A DNA stretch of 64,000 nt from Mucilaginibacter cryoferens (GCF_014205845.1 NZ_JACHCR010000013.1:107876-171875); one strand, 5' to 3'; positions 42,886 through 51,786 are shown, numbered from the stretch's first letter. Numbers and translations are program-made. Notes: generated from the letters alone by a model not told the origin.

Positions 42886-43001
42886 ATTCACCACATCCGC
42901 GAAGATAGCCCACCGCCGGGTTAAATAGTAAAGGCCATGCAGAGCGGGCCATTTTTATTTTGTTTTTTTGCGGTGGCCCGTATTCTAATACTTTCCCAAA
43001 T
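42886..43001 (+). repeat. Long structured repeat, copy 1 (left flank of sigma/receptor module)
   Basis: About 110 bp closely matching 47153-47264 in the same orientation. Core features are GCGAAGATAGCC, CCACCGC (42910-42916), GGGCCA (42946-42951) and GCGGTGGCCC (42970-42979), then TATTCTAA. CCACCGC and GGGCCA compete for the same partner, so two alternative hairpins are possible. The two copies flank the 4.2-kb sigma/anti-sigma/receptor module. Confidence 0.8.
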
Positions 43002-43024
43002 CCTTATTTTAACTAAAAGCGATT

Positions 43025-43435
43025 TTAATTCTTTTCTACCATTTGCTGATCAAACACCAAACTACTTAACAATATAAACAAACTAAATATAACTAGCCAT
43101 TTAAATTTCAGTATTACCAGTAAAAATTGCTTTCCGGCGTTAAGATCAATGACTATTAGAAGGCCATATGCGGCAACTAACCCTATTATGATGCCTAATA
43201 CAGCTAGTAAATTAAACCTGATGTCATTTCGTCTTTTTAATTTCAATTTTAACTGACTAGTTACTTTTGAGGCAAAGTTAAATGGCAAACCCTGCTCAGG
43301 TTCTGTGTTTAGCTTTTGAAACAAAGACCGGTAGCTTTGTAGCTGCTCTTTTTCCGAATCAAGTAAAATTTCGCCGGATGGCCTTAGTTCGCTTTCCAAC
43401 AAGGCCTGGATCTGTTCATCGGTTATTTTTTTCAT
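43025..43435 (-). CDS. Probable anti-sigma factor (two membrane helices)
   Basis: The 136-residue protein has a cytoplasmic N-terminal part (MKKITDEQIQALLESELRPS, EQLQSYRSLFQKLN). Two membrane helices follow (about 75-97 LLAVLGIIIGLVAAYGLLIVI and 107-128 FKWLVIFSLFILLSSLVF). It starts 6 bp after the stop of the sigma factor gene, the usual order for sigma/anti-sigma pairs. It is shorter than FecR-type anti-sigma factors and lacks a large periplasmic domain, so how it would sense a signal is unclear. Confidence 0.7.
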   Translation of the reverse strand: MKKITDEQIQALLESELRPSGEILLDSEKEQLQSYRSLFQKLNTEPEQGLPFNFASKVTSQLKLKLKRRNDIRFNLLAVLGIIIGLVAAYGLLIVIDLNAGKQFLLVILKFKWLVIFSLFILLSSLVFDQQMVEKN

Positions 43436-43441
43436 AATTCT

Positions 43442-43990
43442 TTAATGCTTAAGATCGTGTTCAATTTTTTCTTTTAATAGTCTCCGAGCCCGAAATAGGT
43501 GGCTTTTAACTGTTCCTTCCGGTATACCGGTAATCTGTTCAATTTCGGGGCAGGTAAATTCGTTTAAGTGGTATAGCGTTAAAACGGTGCGGTATTGTAA
43601 AGGCATTTGTTCTATGAGCAGATTAACATAGGCCGCAGTATCTTTCTTTACCAGTTCCACTTCCGGGCTCTCATCGGTAAAATGATAATGATCTATATTA
43701 TCCGGGTAATCTGCCTGCCGTTCTGCCTTGCTCTTTTTAACATGGTCAACAGCGGTTAAATAGGCTATTCGTGCTATCCAGGTAGATAATTTGGATTGAA
43801 ACTGAAACTTAGCAAGGCTTTGATGTACTTTAATAAAAACTTCCTGGCAAATATCTTCCTTATCCTGTAGGTGGTACACCAGGCGGTTCACTACAAAGAA
43901 AACCAGCTTTTCATATTGTTTTACCAATAGTTCAAAAGCACGGAAATCTCCTTTTAATATCCTGGAAACAACTTCCTTTTCATTAAACAT
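43442..43990 (-). CDS. ECF-type RNA polymerase sigma factor
   Basis: The 182-residue protein has both sigma70 regions: region 2 (FRAFELLVKQYEKLVFFVVN, DICQEVFIKVHQSLAKFQ, STWIARIAYLTAVDHVKK) and region 4 (MPLQYRTVLTLYHLNEFTCP, EIEQITGIPEGTVKSHLFRA). It is divergent from the small membrane protein and receptor genes, and followed by the putative anti-sigma gene. It probably controls the neighbouring receptor genes. A cognate promoter would be expected in the gap 43991-44104. Confidence 0.92.
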   Translation of the reverse strand: MFNEKEVVSRILKGDFRAFELLVKQYEKLVFFVVNRLVYHLQDKEDICQEVFIKVHQSLAKFQFQSKLSTWIARIAYLTAVDHVKKSKAERQADYPDNIDHYHFTDESPEVELVKKDTAAYVNLLIEQMPLQYRTVLTLYHLNEFTCPEIEQITGIPEGTVKSHLFRARRLLKEKIEHDLKH

Positions 43991-44104
43991 AGTACAGTAG
44001 TCTGCTTCGGCCTGCTAACGGTTGCAAAAAATAAAGAAAAATATTTGCAACCATTGTGTTATGTTTAAAGACTACTGTATCAAAATCATTTAAATTTAAA
44101 CATC

Positions 44105-44452
44105 ATGAAACAGTTAATGCCATTTATAATCGTAATTGTATTTTTCATCCTCATCGCCATATTCATCTTGGCCTTATATAACTATCGTTTAAAGAAACGT
44201 ATTATTGATGCAGGCCCCTTAGATGAAACCGGTCTTAAATTTTTACAGCACCTCTCAGGCTTTGGCACCGAAGCCATGAAATGGGGAATTATTTTATTCA
44301 CCACCGGGTTAGGTTTAATAGTTATGCAATTTATCCCTTACAGCGCCGAGGACTCACCGCTTCCTTACGGTGTGGAAATGGTGTTCGTAGCAGCCGGTTT
44401 CTTTCTCTACTACCTGTTTATCCGCAACCACCGCGATAGGCAATCGCTTTAA
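44105..44452 (+). CDS. Small integral membrane protein, unknown function
   Basis: The 115-residue protein has three hydrophobic segments (about 5-27 FIIVIVFFILIAIFILALYN, 58-78 WGIILFTTGLGLIVMQFI, 91-108 VEMVFVAAGFFLYYLFI). It is divergent from the sigma factor gene and precedes the outer-membrane receptor gene on the same strand. Within this module it may be a target of the sigma factor. No catalytic motif is seen. Confidence 0.65.
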   Translation: MKQLMPFIIVIVFFILIAIFILALYNYRLKKRIIDAGPLDETGLKFLQHLSGFGTEAMKWGIILFTTGLGLIVMQFIPYSAEDSPLPYGVEMVFVAAGFFLYYLFIRNHRDRQSL

Positions 44453-44576
44453 CTCACTAACAGGGTAGGTTATACCCTAAACTCAATCCCCGGTAAATAC
44501 TACAAATTTTAAAGGCTTTTGGTCTTTACGGGGATTGCTTTGCCAAAATTTATCACAACTCAAAATCTTAAAAATC

Positions 44577-47009
44577 ATGAAAACTAAACAACACCTTTTA
44601 AAAATAATTTTATCAGTTGCTTTTTTGATAGCACAAACCGGCAGTATGCTGGCTCAAAACAACATTGGTAAGTTGACGCTAAAGGGCATCATAGCCGATT
44701 CAACCACGCAAAATAAATTAGCCTTTATCACGCTGAAACTAAACGACGACAAAGGCGAAACCATCAGAGCCGGTGTAACCAAAGAAGATGGCTCATTTGC
44801 TTTTTCCTCGCTTGCACCATCAAATTACCATATGGTAATTGTAGCTATAGCTTATCAGCGGAAAACGTTTTTACTTAACCTGCAAAAAAACACGGATTTG
44901 GGCACAATTAACCTAAAACAGGAATTGAAAAGCTTAAAAGAGGTTAGTGTAACCGCCACAAGGCCTATCATCAAACAGAAGGCCGATCGCATCATCTACG
45001 ATTTGAAAGCCGACCCCGAAAGTAAAGCAAACAGCGTTTTAGGGATGATGCACAAAATCCCTTATATTACTTTGGATGGGCAGGATAACATTCTTTTAAA
45101 GGGAAATTCGAGTTTTAAAGTGTTAATTAACGGCAAACCATCTGCCAGTGTGGAAAGCAATTTAAATGCGATCCTGAAAAGCATGCCCGCATCTACCATT
45201 GAAAGAATAGAAGTGATCACCATACCGCCATCGAAATACGACGGCGAAGGCCTGGCCGGGATCATCAATATTATTACTGTAAAAAAGGTAAGTGATGGTT
45301 ACAGCGGATCTTTGAATGCTAACGAAAGCTTTCCTGTTGGCGGCCCGGGAGCAGGCGGATCTTTTACAGCCAAAAGCGGAAAGTTCGTTATCTCTGTTTT
45401 CGCTGGCGCGAGTATAGTTAACAACCCGCAAACCAGTTTTACAAACAGTAGAGAAACCTTCGTTGCGGCCCCAACCAGCTTGCTGCAAACTGGAGATAGG
45501 CGGTCGAATAATAAAACGGCCTATTTTGGTACCGAAATGAGTTATGAGATAGATTCGCTTCATTTGATCTCGGGCCAGATCAACCTGAATGGCAGCCGGG
45601 CTACCGATCATATGAGCCAGGCATCCCAAATAAATGGCAGCACCGTAGTTACTCAGGCTTATGATCTGTTAAACAATAATAAAGGAACAAGCTATGGAGG
45701 GGATGCTGCGGTTAATTACCAAATTGGCTTTAAAGCGGTTAAAAACCGGTTGCTCACTTTTTCTTATCAATACTCCGGCAACCGCAACAACCGCAACGGC
45801 GATGTAACGATAGCCAACCCGGTAAATTTTAATACACCTGATTATACCCAAAACGACAAACAGAATTTTAATGAACATACTTTACAGGCTGATTTTGTAA
45901 CCCCTCTTAAACAGGTAAATATTGAGGCCGGTGTAAAAGGCATCCTTCGCACCAGTAACAGTAATTTTGGTTACAATAGCTTTAACAACGCTACCGGGCA
46001 GTTTGATATGAATACTGCACTTTCCAATCAATATTCCAATAAGCAAAACGTATTCAGCGCATACAATTCTTATCAGATCAATTTAAAAAGCTGGAACATC
46101 AACGCCGGGGTAAGGGTAGAGGAAACCGTTATCAGAGCAGATTTCGTCAGCACTGCTACTGCCGCCGATCAGAACTATTTTAATGTGCTGCCATCCGTCT
46201 CGGTGGGTAAAAACTTCAGTGATCAAACCGCACTTAACTTTGGCTTTTCACAACGCATCCGCAGGCCGGGCATCAACAGGCTTAACCCCTACATCGACCG
46301 CTCGAACCCTAACTTTGAAGTAACGGGCAACCCCAACCTGCGCCCGGTATTGCTCAATGATTTACAGATGGGGTACAGCAGCAATAAAAAACTCTCCCTG
46401 AATATAGGGCTGGATTATTCCTTTATGAACAACCTTGATCTGCAGGTGGCCGACTTTGACCCTGCAACACAAATTACACGCACCAGTTACGCCAATACAG
46501 GCAAATCAAGCAGCCTGGGAGGTAACCTATCCGTTTCTTACCCGGTTAGCAAGGTTTACAACGTAAGCCTAAATGGCAATGTGATGTACCTTTGGCTGCA
46601 AGGTGTTGCAGATGGGTTAGTTGTACACAATGACAGGCTGATGTACTCCCTCTCTTTTTCAAACGGTTTCCGCTTTAACAAGGGTTGGGCAGCAAATGCC
46701 GATCTGAACGTGGTTAGCCGCAACCCTACCGGCTTGCAGGGATATTCAAATGGCTTTATCGGTACCGCGTTCAGTGTAAATAAAGAGCTGATCAAAAATA
46801 AATTAGGATTTGCGGTACGTGTGAATAACCCTTTTACAGGTTATAGGAATAACACCACCCGCACATTCGGCTCCGATTTTAACCAGTTGTATACCTCCAG
46901 GGATTATTACCGGTCATTCGGTATCAGCCTGAATTACAAATTTGGCGGGCTTAACGATGGCGTTAATAAAAGCCGGAGATCGATTGAGAATAACGATGTG
47001 GCCAATTAA
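44577..47009 (+). CDS. Outer-membrane beta-barrel receptor (TonB-dependent receptor-like) with carboxypeptidase-regulatory domain
   Basis: ATG 44577 gives the signal peptide MKTKQHLLKI...MLAQ; a TTG at 44535 is unlikely. Residues of about 30-120 form a CarboxypepD_reg-like domain (LTLKGIIADSTTQNKLAFIT). A plug-like region follows (SVTATRPIIKQKADRIIYDL, STIERIEVITIPPSKYDGEG). The rest is a beta barrel of the OMP_b-brl_3 type (LNPYIDRSNPNFEVTGNPNL, DYYRSFGISLNYKFGG). In many Bacteroidota such proteins pair with sigma/anti-sigma systems. Its ligand is unknown. It ends at a strong terminator. Confidence 0.9.
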   Translation: MKTKQHLLKIILSVAFLIAQTGSMLAQNNIGKLTLKGIIADSTTQNKLAFITLKLNDDKGETIRAGVTKEDGSFAFSSLAPSNYHMVIVAIAYQRKTFLLNLQKNTDLGTINLKQELKSLKEVSVTATRPIIKQKADRIIYDLKADPESKANSVLGMMHKIPYITLDGQDNILLKGNSSFKVLINGKPSASVESNLNAILKSMPASTIERIEVITIPPSKYDGEGLAGIINIITVKKVSDGYSGSLNANESFPVGGPGAGGSFTAKSGKFVISVFAGASIVNNPQTSFTNSRETFVAAPTSLLQTGDRRSNNKTAYFGTEMSYEIDSLHLISGQINLNGSRATDHMSQASQINGSTVVTQAYDLLNNNKGTSYGGDAAVNYQIGFKAVKNRLLTFSYQYSGNRNNRNGDVTIANPVNFNTPDYTQNDKQNFNEHTLQADFVTPLKQVNIEAGVKGILRTSNSNFGYNSFNNATGQFDMNTALSNQYSNKQNVFSAYNSYQINLKSWNINAGVRVEETVIRADFVSTATAADQNYFNVLPSVSVGKNFSDQTALNFGFSQRIRRPGINRLNPYIDRSNPNFEVTGNPNLRPVLLNDLQMGYSSNKKLSLNIGLDYSFMNNLDLQVADFDPATQITRTSYANTGKSSSLGGNLSVSYPVSKVYNVSLNGNVMYLWLQGVADGLVVHNDRLMYSLSFSNGFRFNKGWAANADLNVVSRNPTGLQGYSNGFIGTAFSVNKELIKNKLGFAVRVNNPFTGYRNNTTRTFGSDFNQLYTSRDYYRSFGISLNYKFGGLNDGVNKSRRSIENNDVAN

Positions 47010-47039
47010 CAATAATCTTGTAAATATTATTTTGGAGAT

Positions 47040-47075
47040 CATACGGTTTTCTGATTTTCATCAGAAAGCCGTATT
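47040..47075. terminator. Terminator after the receptor gene
   Basis: ATACGG-TTTTCTGAT-TTTC-ATCAGAAA-GCCGTAT forms a long nearly perfect hairpin 31 bp after the receptor stop. It probably ends the receptor transcript. No T-run follows, so it may need additional factors. Confidence 0.7.
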
Positions 47076-47152
47076 AAGAGCTAAGTAATGTAAACCTTTA
47101 TTTTTATACAAAAATCTCATTTGGCAACACTCATAACCAATTTCCATTCCTC

Positions 47153-47264
47153 ATTCACCAGTACAGCGAAGATAGCCACCGCCGGGTAAAAAGTAAAGGC
47201 TATACAGAGCGGGCCATTTTTCTTTGTTTTTTAGCGGTGGCCCGTATTCTAAGACTTAAGCAAA
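47153..47264 (+). repeat. Long structured repeat, copy 2 (right flank of sigma/receptor module)
   Basis: Matches copy 1 (42886-43001) in sequence and orientation. Key pairs are again present: CCACCGC (47176-47182), GGGCCA (47211-47216) and GCGGTGGCCC (47234-47243). Some bases between them differ, yet the pairing segments are unchanged. Confidence 0.8.
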
Positions 47265-47362
47265 TATTTTTTTAAATTTGATGGTATATAAATAACTCTG
47301 CTTAATCTTTTCTTGTTGTAGCAGAAAGCGTTTTTATTACGTATAGGTTATAAAGTTAAATT

Positions 47363-47683
47363 ATGAAAACTTTGATTTTTATCTTTTTGTTAGTACTTAT
47401 AGGCGCAGGATGCAAAAAGACAAATATTGGCCCCTATCAAAGTCAAGGAACATTAACTGGCTATGATCGAGAAATGTGTCCTTTTTGTGGAGGGATAGAT
47501 ATTACTATTGCAAACGACACTTCTAAAAATCCCCGATCATTTTATCGAATTGATAAAACTTTACAGCAATTAGGAATAAGTGAAAGCACCAAGTTTCCAA
47601 TAAATGTAAGCCTTAACTGGACTCATGACACCAGGTTGGGCGCGGGAAGTTATATTATTGTTAGTCAGATAAAGGCATTATAG
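47363..47683 (+). CDS. Small lipoprotein, unknown function (cargo)
   Basis: The 106-residue lipoprotein (MKTLIFIFLLVLIGAGCKK, Cys17) contains a CPFCGG motif (MCPFCGGIDITI) that could bind metal or form a disulfide. The rest is beta-rich (FPINVSLNWTHDTRLGAG). A TCTGCT/AGCAGA stem with a T-rich run lies about 40 bp upstream of the ATG, so it too has a terminator-like leader. No family recognised. Confidence 0.65.
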   Translation: MKTLIFIFLLVLIGAGCKKTNIGPYQSQGTLTGYDREMCPFCGGIDITIANDTSKNPRSFYRIDKTLQQLGISESTKFPINVSLNWTHDTRLGAGSYIIVSQIKAL

Positions 47684-47848
47684 CTATAGACCATCATTCT
47701 TCATCTTAACTCGACAACAAAATTCTCATTTTGGCCGGAACCTTTCAAGGGTATATAAACAGCGCCGCCACACAGGCCCGCCCTTCGCTGCCCTTGACAG
47801 AACCCGTCCAAAATAAGGGGAGTTGTTTAAGAGTTTAGATGATAAGCC

Positions 47849-48847
47849 CTAAGCTGCATATTTCATCAGATCGACATAGCCCGAGCCGCGATTGACAACG
47901 GCAAACATTCTGGAAATGATCTTGTTGCGTATAACATTTAGCGTACTCATCTTACTTTTCCCTTCGCTCACCCTTCTTTTATAATAGCTTTTCATCTCTG
48001 GATTATATGCGCAAGCACATATAGCCACCATGTGGATTAATTTTTTTAGCTGCTTGTTGGATAAACTACTGACTCGTGTTCTTCCTTTTATACTCGTGCC
48101 GGACTGGTGTTCAAAAGGAGCAGTTCCCACATAGCAGGCGAACTTTCGCCAGGTAGCAAAACGGGTAAAATTGTGCGTATAAGCAATCATATTTGCGGCC
48201 AGTACAGGTCCTACACACTTAATACTGGTCAGTAATTGATAGTTTAATTTAACTGCTTCATCACTTTCTATAACCGCCTTTATTTGTTCTTCAATCTTTT
48301 TAACTTGAACCGTTAGGTTCATTATCAGGCTTTTATAAACTTGAAATATCCCCTTGTGCTCTTTTCCTTCCAATGCCTTTTTCTGTTCTTTCCATGTGGC
48401 TTCATACCCTCCACGATCACATACCAAGCGATTTCGTAAGGTAAGCAGCGACTGAAGTTTGAGAATACTTTTAGCTGGTAATAGAGTTGCCTGAATGGTT
48501 TCGCGGTGTAGCCAAGCATATTCAGCGATTCTTTGTGCATCGATCTGGTCATTCTTCCCTCTTCTGATCCCTATAGATTGTTTGATTTGAAGCGCAGGAA
48601 GCATAGCGAATGGGATTCCAAGATCATTTAGATAGGTGGCAAGTTTAATTGAATACATACCGGTATGTTCGAAGCATATGATCATCTCCGCCGGTTCCGA
48701 TTGTTTACTATACTTTTTTACCCAACTTAAAAGCGAAGCAAATCCTTTTTCCTCGTTACTGAATGTTTTGGAAGCACCAATTCCGTGCAGGTGGGCATCA
48801 ATAGTAAGTTTCGATACATCGATGCCGATAAATACTTTGTATTTCAT
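47849..48847 (-). CDS. IS110-family transposase (DEDD recombinase)
   Basis: The 332-residue protein has an N-terminal RuvC-like DEDD domain (VFIGIDVSKLTIDAHLHGIG, CFEHTGMYSIKLATYL, RRGKNDQIDAQRIAEYAW). The C-terminal transposase_20 domain has LTSIKCVGPVLAANMIAYTH and the candidate catalytic serine in TAPFEHQSGTSIKGR. It looks intact. IS110 elements lack terminal inverted repeats and are guided by a bridge RNA from a non-coding end next to the gene. Their exact ends cannot be seen here. Confidence 0.93.
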   Translation of the reverse strand: MKYKVFIGIDVSKLTIDAHLHGIGASKTFSNEEKGFASLLSWVKKYSKQSEPAEMIICFEHTGMYSIKLATYLNDLGIPFAMLPALQIKQSIGIRRGKNDQIDAQRIAEYAWLHRETIQATLLPAKSILKLQSLLTLRNRLVCDRGGYEATWKEQKKALEGKEHKGIFQVYKSLIMNLTVQVKKIEEQIKAVIESDEAVKLNYQLLTSIKCVGPVLAANMIAYTHNFTRFATWRKFACYVGTAPFEHQSGTSIKGRTRVSSLSNKQLKKLIHMVAICACAYNPEMKSYYKRRVSEGKSKMSTLNVIRNKIISRMFAVVNRGSGYVDLMKYAA

Positions 48848-48946
48848 ACTAAATAAATTAATGTGATGTGCTGAGACTAAAACCTTTATAAGACCTGGTG
48901 TCTAAAATTCTAACTTGTCATTGACATCGACTTGTGACTCGGAACA

Positions 48947-49165
48947 GGGACTAATACGGGCCATAGGTCTTTAGCCTGGGCCTTGACTTGGTTCACCCTA
49001 TTCTTTGTCAGCAAGATAGTTTTAATAGTAATCACAAAGAACATCTAAAGGACTTGGAAAGGGACTAATACGAAGCGTAGGTCTTTAACCTGGGCCTTGA
49101 CTTGGTTCACCCTGTTCTTTGTCAACAAGATACTTTCGATAATAATCACAAAGCAAATCTAAAGG
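48947..49165. repeat. Two tandem ~114-bp repeats upstream of the IS110 transposase
   Basis: A unit starting GGGACTAATACG at 48947 recurs at 49061 (period 114 bp), with strong similarity over GGTCTTTA(G/A)CCTGGGCCTTG, then TTCACCCT(A/G)TTCTTTGTC. On the transposase strand this is the 5' non-coding side, where IS110-group elements encode their bridge RNA. The repeats could belong to it or be unrelated to the IS. No open frame is present from 48848 to 49414. Confidence 0.6.
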
Positions 49166-49341
49166 GCCTTGACTATTTACCCGGCTCGCGCTGTTGGTTG
49201 CTTAAGCGGTAAATACGGGATGGTGTGTTCAATAATAAACCCACAAAGGGCATTGGCGATATGTATTTCGACTAAAAAAACTAACTGTTTTTGTTTTTCA
49301 GGCAATTGTGGTGAATAAAACACGATAAAACCAAAGGAAAG

Positions 49342-49363
49342 TGTTGTACCTATGTTGTACCCA
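49342..49363 (+). repeat. Right copy of 22-bp element-end repeat (candidate integrase arm site)
   Basis: Perfect copy of 32703-32724 in the same orientation, 51 bp inside attR. Two GTTGTACC units are spaced by TAT. Confidence 0.65.
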
Positions 49364-49372
49364 CAAAAAAAA

Positions 49373-49402
49373 CAGGCTTTTAGAGGTTAATCTAAAAGCC
49401 TG
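49373..49402 (-). terminator. Terminator downstream of tRNA-Ala
   Basis: CAGGCTTTTAGA (49373-49384) and TCTAAAAGCCTG (49391-49402) form a perfect 12-bp stem with a 6-base loop. On the minus strand a run of eight T follows. It lies 12 bp past the tRNA 3' end, inside the element, so the element itself seems to bring a terminator for the tRNA. Confidence 0.8.
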
Positions 49403-49413
49403 ATAATCAATGC

Positions 49414-49488
<75 letters not shown>

Positions 49489-50003
49489 GTTGGGGTGGCA
49501 AATATATAATTTTAAGTAGTAAAAAAGAATTTGATTTTAAATTATTTAACAACAGAGGCACATCACTATTCAATACTACCTACATACACTTCAAACAAAA
49601 CCATTTATTAAACATACAACCAAGCTCTTTTAAGATACCAACCCATAAATTCAAAGTTTTAATACTGCTTAGCACTGTCCAAATTGCAGGCATTACTACC
49701 AACACCAATATTCAGCTGCTATTTGGAGGCTTCTACTTGATCTTTTGTAATATTTCTCCGGCTTTGCCTGGTGGCCAATAAGGCTAACACATACACCAGG
49801 CACTTAACTAAATATTAAGTCCGAACTCTCATTAAACTGTGATGCCGTCAACTTTTCCAGCAGCGGACGCGTATATCTTTTTTCCCCTTACCCCTTCGCT
49901 TATACCCGCCAATATCAATATTGGCCATAAAATCGCCATAACGTGATCAGAAAAACATGATGAATACGGTATAATTATTTGGCAAACAAAAATCCTTAAA
50001 ACA
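49489..50003. other. Intergenic stretch without recognised gene
   Basis: About 515 bp upstream of the tRNA on the chromosome side. An antisense open frame (49832-50041) shows no protein-like features. The part next to 49488 should contain the tRNA promoter. Confidence 0.5.
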
Positions 50004-50092
50004 AGTAAAGCCCCTGATGGGCAGGGGCCTTTACTAACCAATTATAAACCTAAATTATGAGAAGACTTTTTTGTGCTTGTGTTATGGTGTAA
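50004..50092 (+). ncRNA. Hairpin followed by micro-ORF: possible small RNA or leader
   Basis: AGTAAAGCCCCTG and CAGGGGCCTTTACT form a 13-bp stem (50004-50036, one bulge). After AACCAATTATAAACCTAAATT comes an 11-codon frame, MRRLFCACVMV (50057-50092). No gene follows for about 500 bp. This could be a terminator plus a leader peptide, or a small RNA. The call is tentative. Confidence 0.35.
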
Positions 50093-50589
50093 AAGTAACA
50101 CTAAGTTTTTATATTCCTTTAAATTATTTTGTAATTTATTTGTAACATTTATCAAATAAACTCACTATCCCTATTTGATTCTCAAAAATACAATTATTTT
50201 CTTATTAAAGTTATAATTTTTTATTTTTTTTCATCAATCACCAACACAACAATCAAAATAATTAAACAATTAATAATTATCAACTATTTATTTCACTAAA
50301 AATCACAATTATCTAAATTTTAAAACAAAAAAATAGTAATTTTTAATTGAAAAAATATTTTTCACCAACTATTAAATAAAAAACAAACTTAAAAATCAAA
50401 TTACCAGACAAAAACAACATATTTAAATCAATTCACATAGAAAAGATGAAAAAACACATTCATTTTTTCATTATTTATAACTCCTAACATTTTAAGTTAT
50501 TGTTTCCCGGCTTATAAAAATTACTTTAAACAGGCATTTTTTAAAAAATGCTTACGCACTTTTGCGGCGCATTTTTTAGTTTTTCATCT
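50093..50589. other. Very AT-rich upstream region of the MFS gene
   Basis: About 500 bp made almost entirely of A/T runs (for example 50210-50400). It has no coding frame. It probably contains the MFS promoter and could be a flexible or silenced region. Confidence 0.55.
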
Positions 50590-51786
50590 ATGACAGTTGC
50601 CCAGCATACAAAAACACATCCGCATTTAACATCTTTTACCTTATGGATAATGACTATTGCCACTTGCCTGGTGGTAGCCAATATTTATTACAACCAACCA
50701 TTGCTGGCCGACATAGCACATACGTTCAAGATATCTGATAAAAAAGCGCAGCAAGTTTCGCTGTTTACGCAAATTGGTTACGCCACCGGCCTCCTGTTCA
50801 TTATTCCGCTTGCCGATATGCTTAAACGCAAGCGCTTAATATTGATAGATTTTACCTTAGTAATTATTTCGTTACTGGTAAGCGCGGTCGCGCCATCGGT
50901 ATTGGTGTTAACTATAGCCGGATTTTTAGTGGGTGTATCATCAGTAATTCCTCAATTACTAATTCCAATGGCTGCCCACCTGGCTAAACCACAGGAACGT
51001 GGTAAAAAAATTGGGTTTGTAATGAGCGGCCTTTTAATAGGCATACTACTCTCCCGTACCCTGAGCGGCTTTGTGGGCGAACATTTTGGCTGGCGTACCA
51101 TGTATTATATTGCAACAGGTTTAATGCTGGCTATGTGGCTAATGATATTTTTCTTTTTGCCCGAAGTGGAACCCGATTACAAAGGCAACTATAAAAACCT
51201 AATGAAATCGCTTATCCACTTAGTTAAAACCCAGCCAAAACTCCGGATGGCGGCCTTCCGTGGGGCATTGTGCTTTGCAGGCTTCAGCGCTTTTTGGACA
51301 ACCCTGGTATTCTTGCTTAAACAACCTCAGTTTAACGAAGGGAGTTCTGTAGCCGGCGCATTTGGCTTAGTTGGCGCTTTTGGCGCCTTAGCTGCCGGAT
51401 TAATGGGCAGGCTGAGCGATAAAATGGACTCCTATAAACTATCGGGCTATACATTACTGTTGGTACTTGTATCCTTTATAATTTTCTACTTCTCCAGCCA
51501 CAGCATTATTGGTTTAGTAATAGGGGTAATTGTGTTGGATATGGGCGTGCAGGCCACACATATCTCTAACCAGTCTATCATATTCTCACTCATACCCGAG
51601 GCGCGCAACAGGCTAAACACGGTATACATGGTGTCTTATTTCATAGGCGGTGCATCCGGAACATTTTTGGCCAGCCAGGTTTGGAAAAATTACCAATGGA
51701 CAGGAGTATGTGCCATCGGCGCTTCACTATCTGTTATAGCCCTGGCAGCTCACCTGTTTAACTACAAAAAAAACGTACGGAATTAA
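50590..51786 (+). CDS. Major facilitator superfamily transporter
   Basis: I chose ATG 50590; upstream codons from 50548 (HFCGAFFSFSS) do not fit. The protein of about 398 residues has twelve hydrophobic segments and MFS patterns: IYYNQPLLADIAHTFKISDK, the loop 2-3 basic motif ADMLKRKRLILID, and LMGRLSDKMDSYKL in the second half. It resembles Bacteroidota/proteobacterial MFS exporters of the YnfM/AraJ-like type. The substrate is unknown. It is preceded by a long AT-rich region and followed by three tiny genes. Confidence 0.9.
   Translation: MTVAQHTKTHPHLTSFTLWIMTIATCLVVANIYYNQPLLADIAHTFKISDKKAQQVSLFTQIGYATGLLFIIPLADMLKRKRLILIDFTLVIISLLVSAVAPSVLVLTIAGFLVGVSSVIPQLLIPMAAHLAKPQERGKKIGFVMSGLLIGILLSRTLSGFVGEHFGWRTMYYIATGLMLAMWLMIFFFLPEVEPDYKGNYKNLMKSLIHLVKTQPKLRMAAFRGALCFAGFSAFWTTLVFLLKQPQFNEGSSVAGAFGLVGAFGALAAGLMGRLSDKMDSYKLSGYTLLLVLVSFIIFYFSSHSIIGLVIGVIVLDMGVQATHISNQSIIFSLIPEARNRLNTVYMVSYFIGGASGTFLASQVWKNYQWTGVCAIGASLSVIALAAHLFNYKKNVRN

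Noticed and set aside
48947..49165. CRISPR array
   Set aside because: Only two units of 114 bp, similar over the entire length and without variable spacers; no cas genes in the window.
49832..50041. 69-codon minus-strand frame after the tRNA
   Set aside because: Composition is not protein-like and part of it overlaps the hairpin at 50004-50036.
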